Source: Tigriopus japonicus
Lineage: Eukaryota; Arthropoda; Copepoda; Harpacticoida; Harpacticidae
NCBI GenBank assembly: GCA_010645155.1
Contig: CM021322.1
Span: 4,283,740 to 4,347,739 of the forward strand
Length of the DNA stretch: 64,000 nucleotides
Direction of reading: 5' to 3'
The notes beneath the pieces were generated by a model. It worked only from the letters and a program-made list of their open reading frames with translations. It had not been told where the DNA came from and did not search any database. The position numbers were made by a program, and so were the translations under genes. Of this stretch, positions 62,242-64,000 are shown one piece after another; within the stretch, counting starts at the first letter, position 1, and each line of letters opens with the position of its first letter.

Positions 62242-64000
62242 ATGAGAGGTCTCATCCTTTTGGCTGTCGTCTGCACGGCTTCAGCCTTTCCCCAAGTCTT
62301 CAACGATGATGGCACTCGATCTGGCGACTCTTACGGAGCCGCTGGAGGAGCTGGCAAACAAACCCAAGACCTCATTGACGAGCTCTTCAAGCCTGTAAAC
62401 AAGTATCAAGAAGATGTTGAAGAGTACGTTCCCAAACAAGTCATTGGCCAAAATTACAAGCCTCCTGTGGAGAAGGTGGACAACACACATGAATATTGCG
62501 AAAGCTACCCGGGTTACGAATGCGTCAACTGGGACCGTTGCGATGAGAACTTTGAGGTCATCACCAATGGCGCCGGTTTGTTTGATGTCCGGATTGGTCC
62601 CGCCAATACACAAGAGATCGGTTTCGACCCCTTGGACAGCAAGTGCCGCGAATCACTCCATGTGTGTTGTGTCCAGAATCAAACCGTCATTGATTACTAC
62701 AAGACCACCACACCAATCCCAATCCCTGAACCAGAACCTTATCGATCCCGGTGTGGAACCCACAATAAGAACGGACTGGGCTTGAGGATTCAGAATTACG
62801 AGAACTTGGCCGAGACTCAATTTGGAGAGTTCCCTCACATGTGTGCCGTTTTGGAAGTCAAGGGAACCAATAATCTTTACGTTTGTGGAGCCTCCCTCAT
62901 TGCCCCTGATGTGATCCTCACCGGTGCCCATTGCGTTAAGTAAGTAATGAATTTCTCTTATTAGGTATTGGCCGGTCAATTGACTAAATCTGTTTTGGTT
63001 CATTACAGAAAGTACCAAAACTCTGTGCTCAAGGTCCGATGCGGTGAGTGGGACACCCAACAACAAATTGAGCCTATTCCTCACCAAGATCGAATTGTCA
63101 AACAAATCGCCATTCATCCCGGTTTTGATGAGACTACTTTGTACAACGATGTGGCTCTCCTCTTCACCGAGACCGAATTCATCCTGTCACCTCATGTGGA
63201 TGTCATGTGCCTGCCCAACCTCCAAGATTTGACCAATGGCTACGGAAACGCCGGTTGTATCGCCACTGGATGGGGTAAAGACAAGTTTGGAGCCAAGGGA
63301 GCTTACCAAGTCATCCTGAAGGCCATTGAAAACATGGGCGTTACCGACAACGAGCAATGCCAAGCTGCTTTAAGGACCACTCGTTTGGGCGAGTTTTTCA
63401 ATCTTCATGAGTCCTTCATGTGCGCTGGTGGTCAAGCCGGTGTTGACACTTGTCAGGGTGACGGTGGTGGCCCGTTGATCTGTCCTATCTTGGATTCCTA
63501 TGGCAACCCTACCGATCGATTTGTCCAAGCTGGTATTGTTGCCTGGGGTATCGGATGCGGTCAAGAAGGCATTCCCGGTGTCTATGCCGATGTGTCCAAG
63601 TCCTTGTGCTTTATCGATGCCGCTACCCGTTGTTACAAGGGTCTCGTGACCGACTATTATGGGATCAACGGATGCCAATCATGGGTTCAAGATGAGATTG
63701 CCAACTTGAATGATATCATTTACGATCTCCAAGCCCAAGCTGATGGATATGAGCAAGGTTCCCGGGAGTGGCGTTCGGCCACCGGAAAAGTCCGTCGTCA
63801 AACTATTTTGAAGGCATCTTACGAGACCTTCTTGGGCAAATGTTTGCCTGCCGACGACTTCCAAGATGGTTATGATCAAGGAGAGGTGGACGTATCTGAC
63901 TTCAAACGCACAACTGCTGAAAAGGCCGCTGCCCCGGATGCTTCCTACAGCGATGATGGACAAAGTGACGCCGTTGTTGATGGATACGGAAATGAGCCAG
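62242..64000 (+). CDS. Secreted serine protease homologue (inactive, Ser to Gly), incomplete
   Basis: Coding exons are 62242-62939 and 63009-64000 (running off the window); phases match and no stop occurs, giving at least 563 residues. The start at 62242 gives a signal peptide, MRGLILLAVVCTASAF; an in-frame Met at 62149 lies in the predicted 5' UTR intron. A Cys-rich clip-like region is at about 85-165 (CESYPGYECVNWDRC onward, to CRESLHVCC). The trypsin fold follows: TGAHC with H230, YNDVALL with D280, and CQGDGGGPL, where G385 replaces the catalytic Ser. It should therefore be non-proteolytic. Such clip-domain homologues act as cofactors in prophenoloxidase activation or as recognition proteins in arthropod haemolymph; that role is inferred. 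An unusual C-terminal extension beyond the protease domain (about 430 on) is long and acidic. Confidence 0.88.

Overview
The window is animal nuclear DNA, AT-rich and intron-bearing, and most of it is transposable elements. The host genes fit an arthropod, most likely a crustacean: a clip-type serine protease homologue behind a TATA box and a TCAGT initiator, a SMYD4-like methyltransferase, an FkbM-type methyltransferase and the 3' end of a Cys-loop (nicotinic-type) receptor gene. A copepod is my guess from the overall look, not something the sequence proves.

Layout. 1-15.7 kb: no host gene I can support; a decayed CR1/L2-group LINE (2661-4590), LINE 3' ends, a tRNA-headed SINE (6264-6455), a MITE nested in another MITE (8383-9236) and a LINE reverse transcriptase relic (12760-13150). 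15.7-22.4 kb, minus strand: the last two exons of a Cys-loop receptor gene, with a decayed BEL/Pao element and a non-coding repeat in the intron between them. Two short exact copies of the receptor's last exon sit inside that BEL/Pao element. 22.4-30.2 kb: non-coding DNA, a 585-base assembly gap, a second copy of the non-coding repeat and a perfect-looking palindrome. 30.2-39.3 kb: a Ty3/Gypsy relic carrying a MITE, abutting a nearly intact BEL/Pao element (33316-39300) with 66-bp LTRs, primer binding site, polypurine tract, a gag and pro separated by one in-frame TGA, and an inverted copy of pro in its leader.

42.4-57.4 kb: a complete ten-exon SMYD4-like gene (698 codons; all exon phases match). 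Its intron 7 holds a nested set of elements: a hAT-like element containing a full-length LINE with two intact ORFs, whose 5' UTR contains another hAT-like element, which in turn contains an inverted LINE 3' end. 58.2-60.4 kb: a four-exon FkbM-family methyltransferase gene with foldback repeats in its introns. 62.0-64.0 kb: promoter and first two coding exons of a secreted serine protease homologue whose catalytic serine is glycine; it runs off the window.

The host genes do not form a pathway with each other. The recurrent theme is element-in-element insertion, and in several cases the target duplication or the interrupted reading frame lets the order of events be read.
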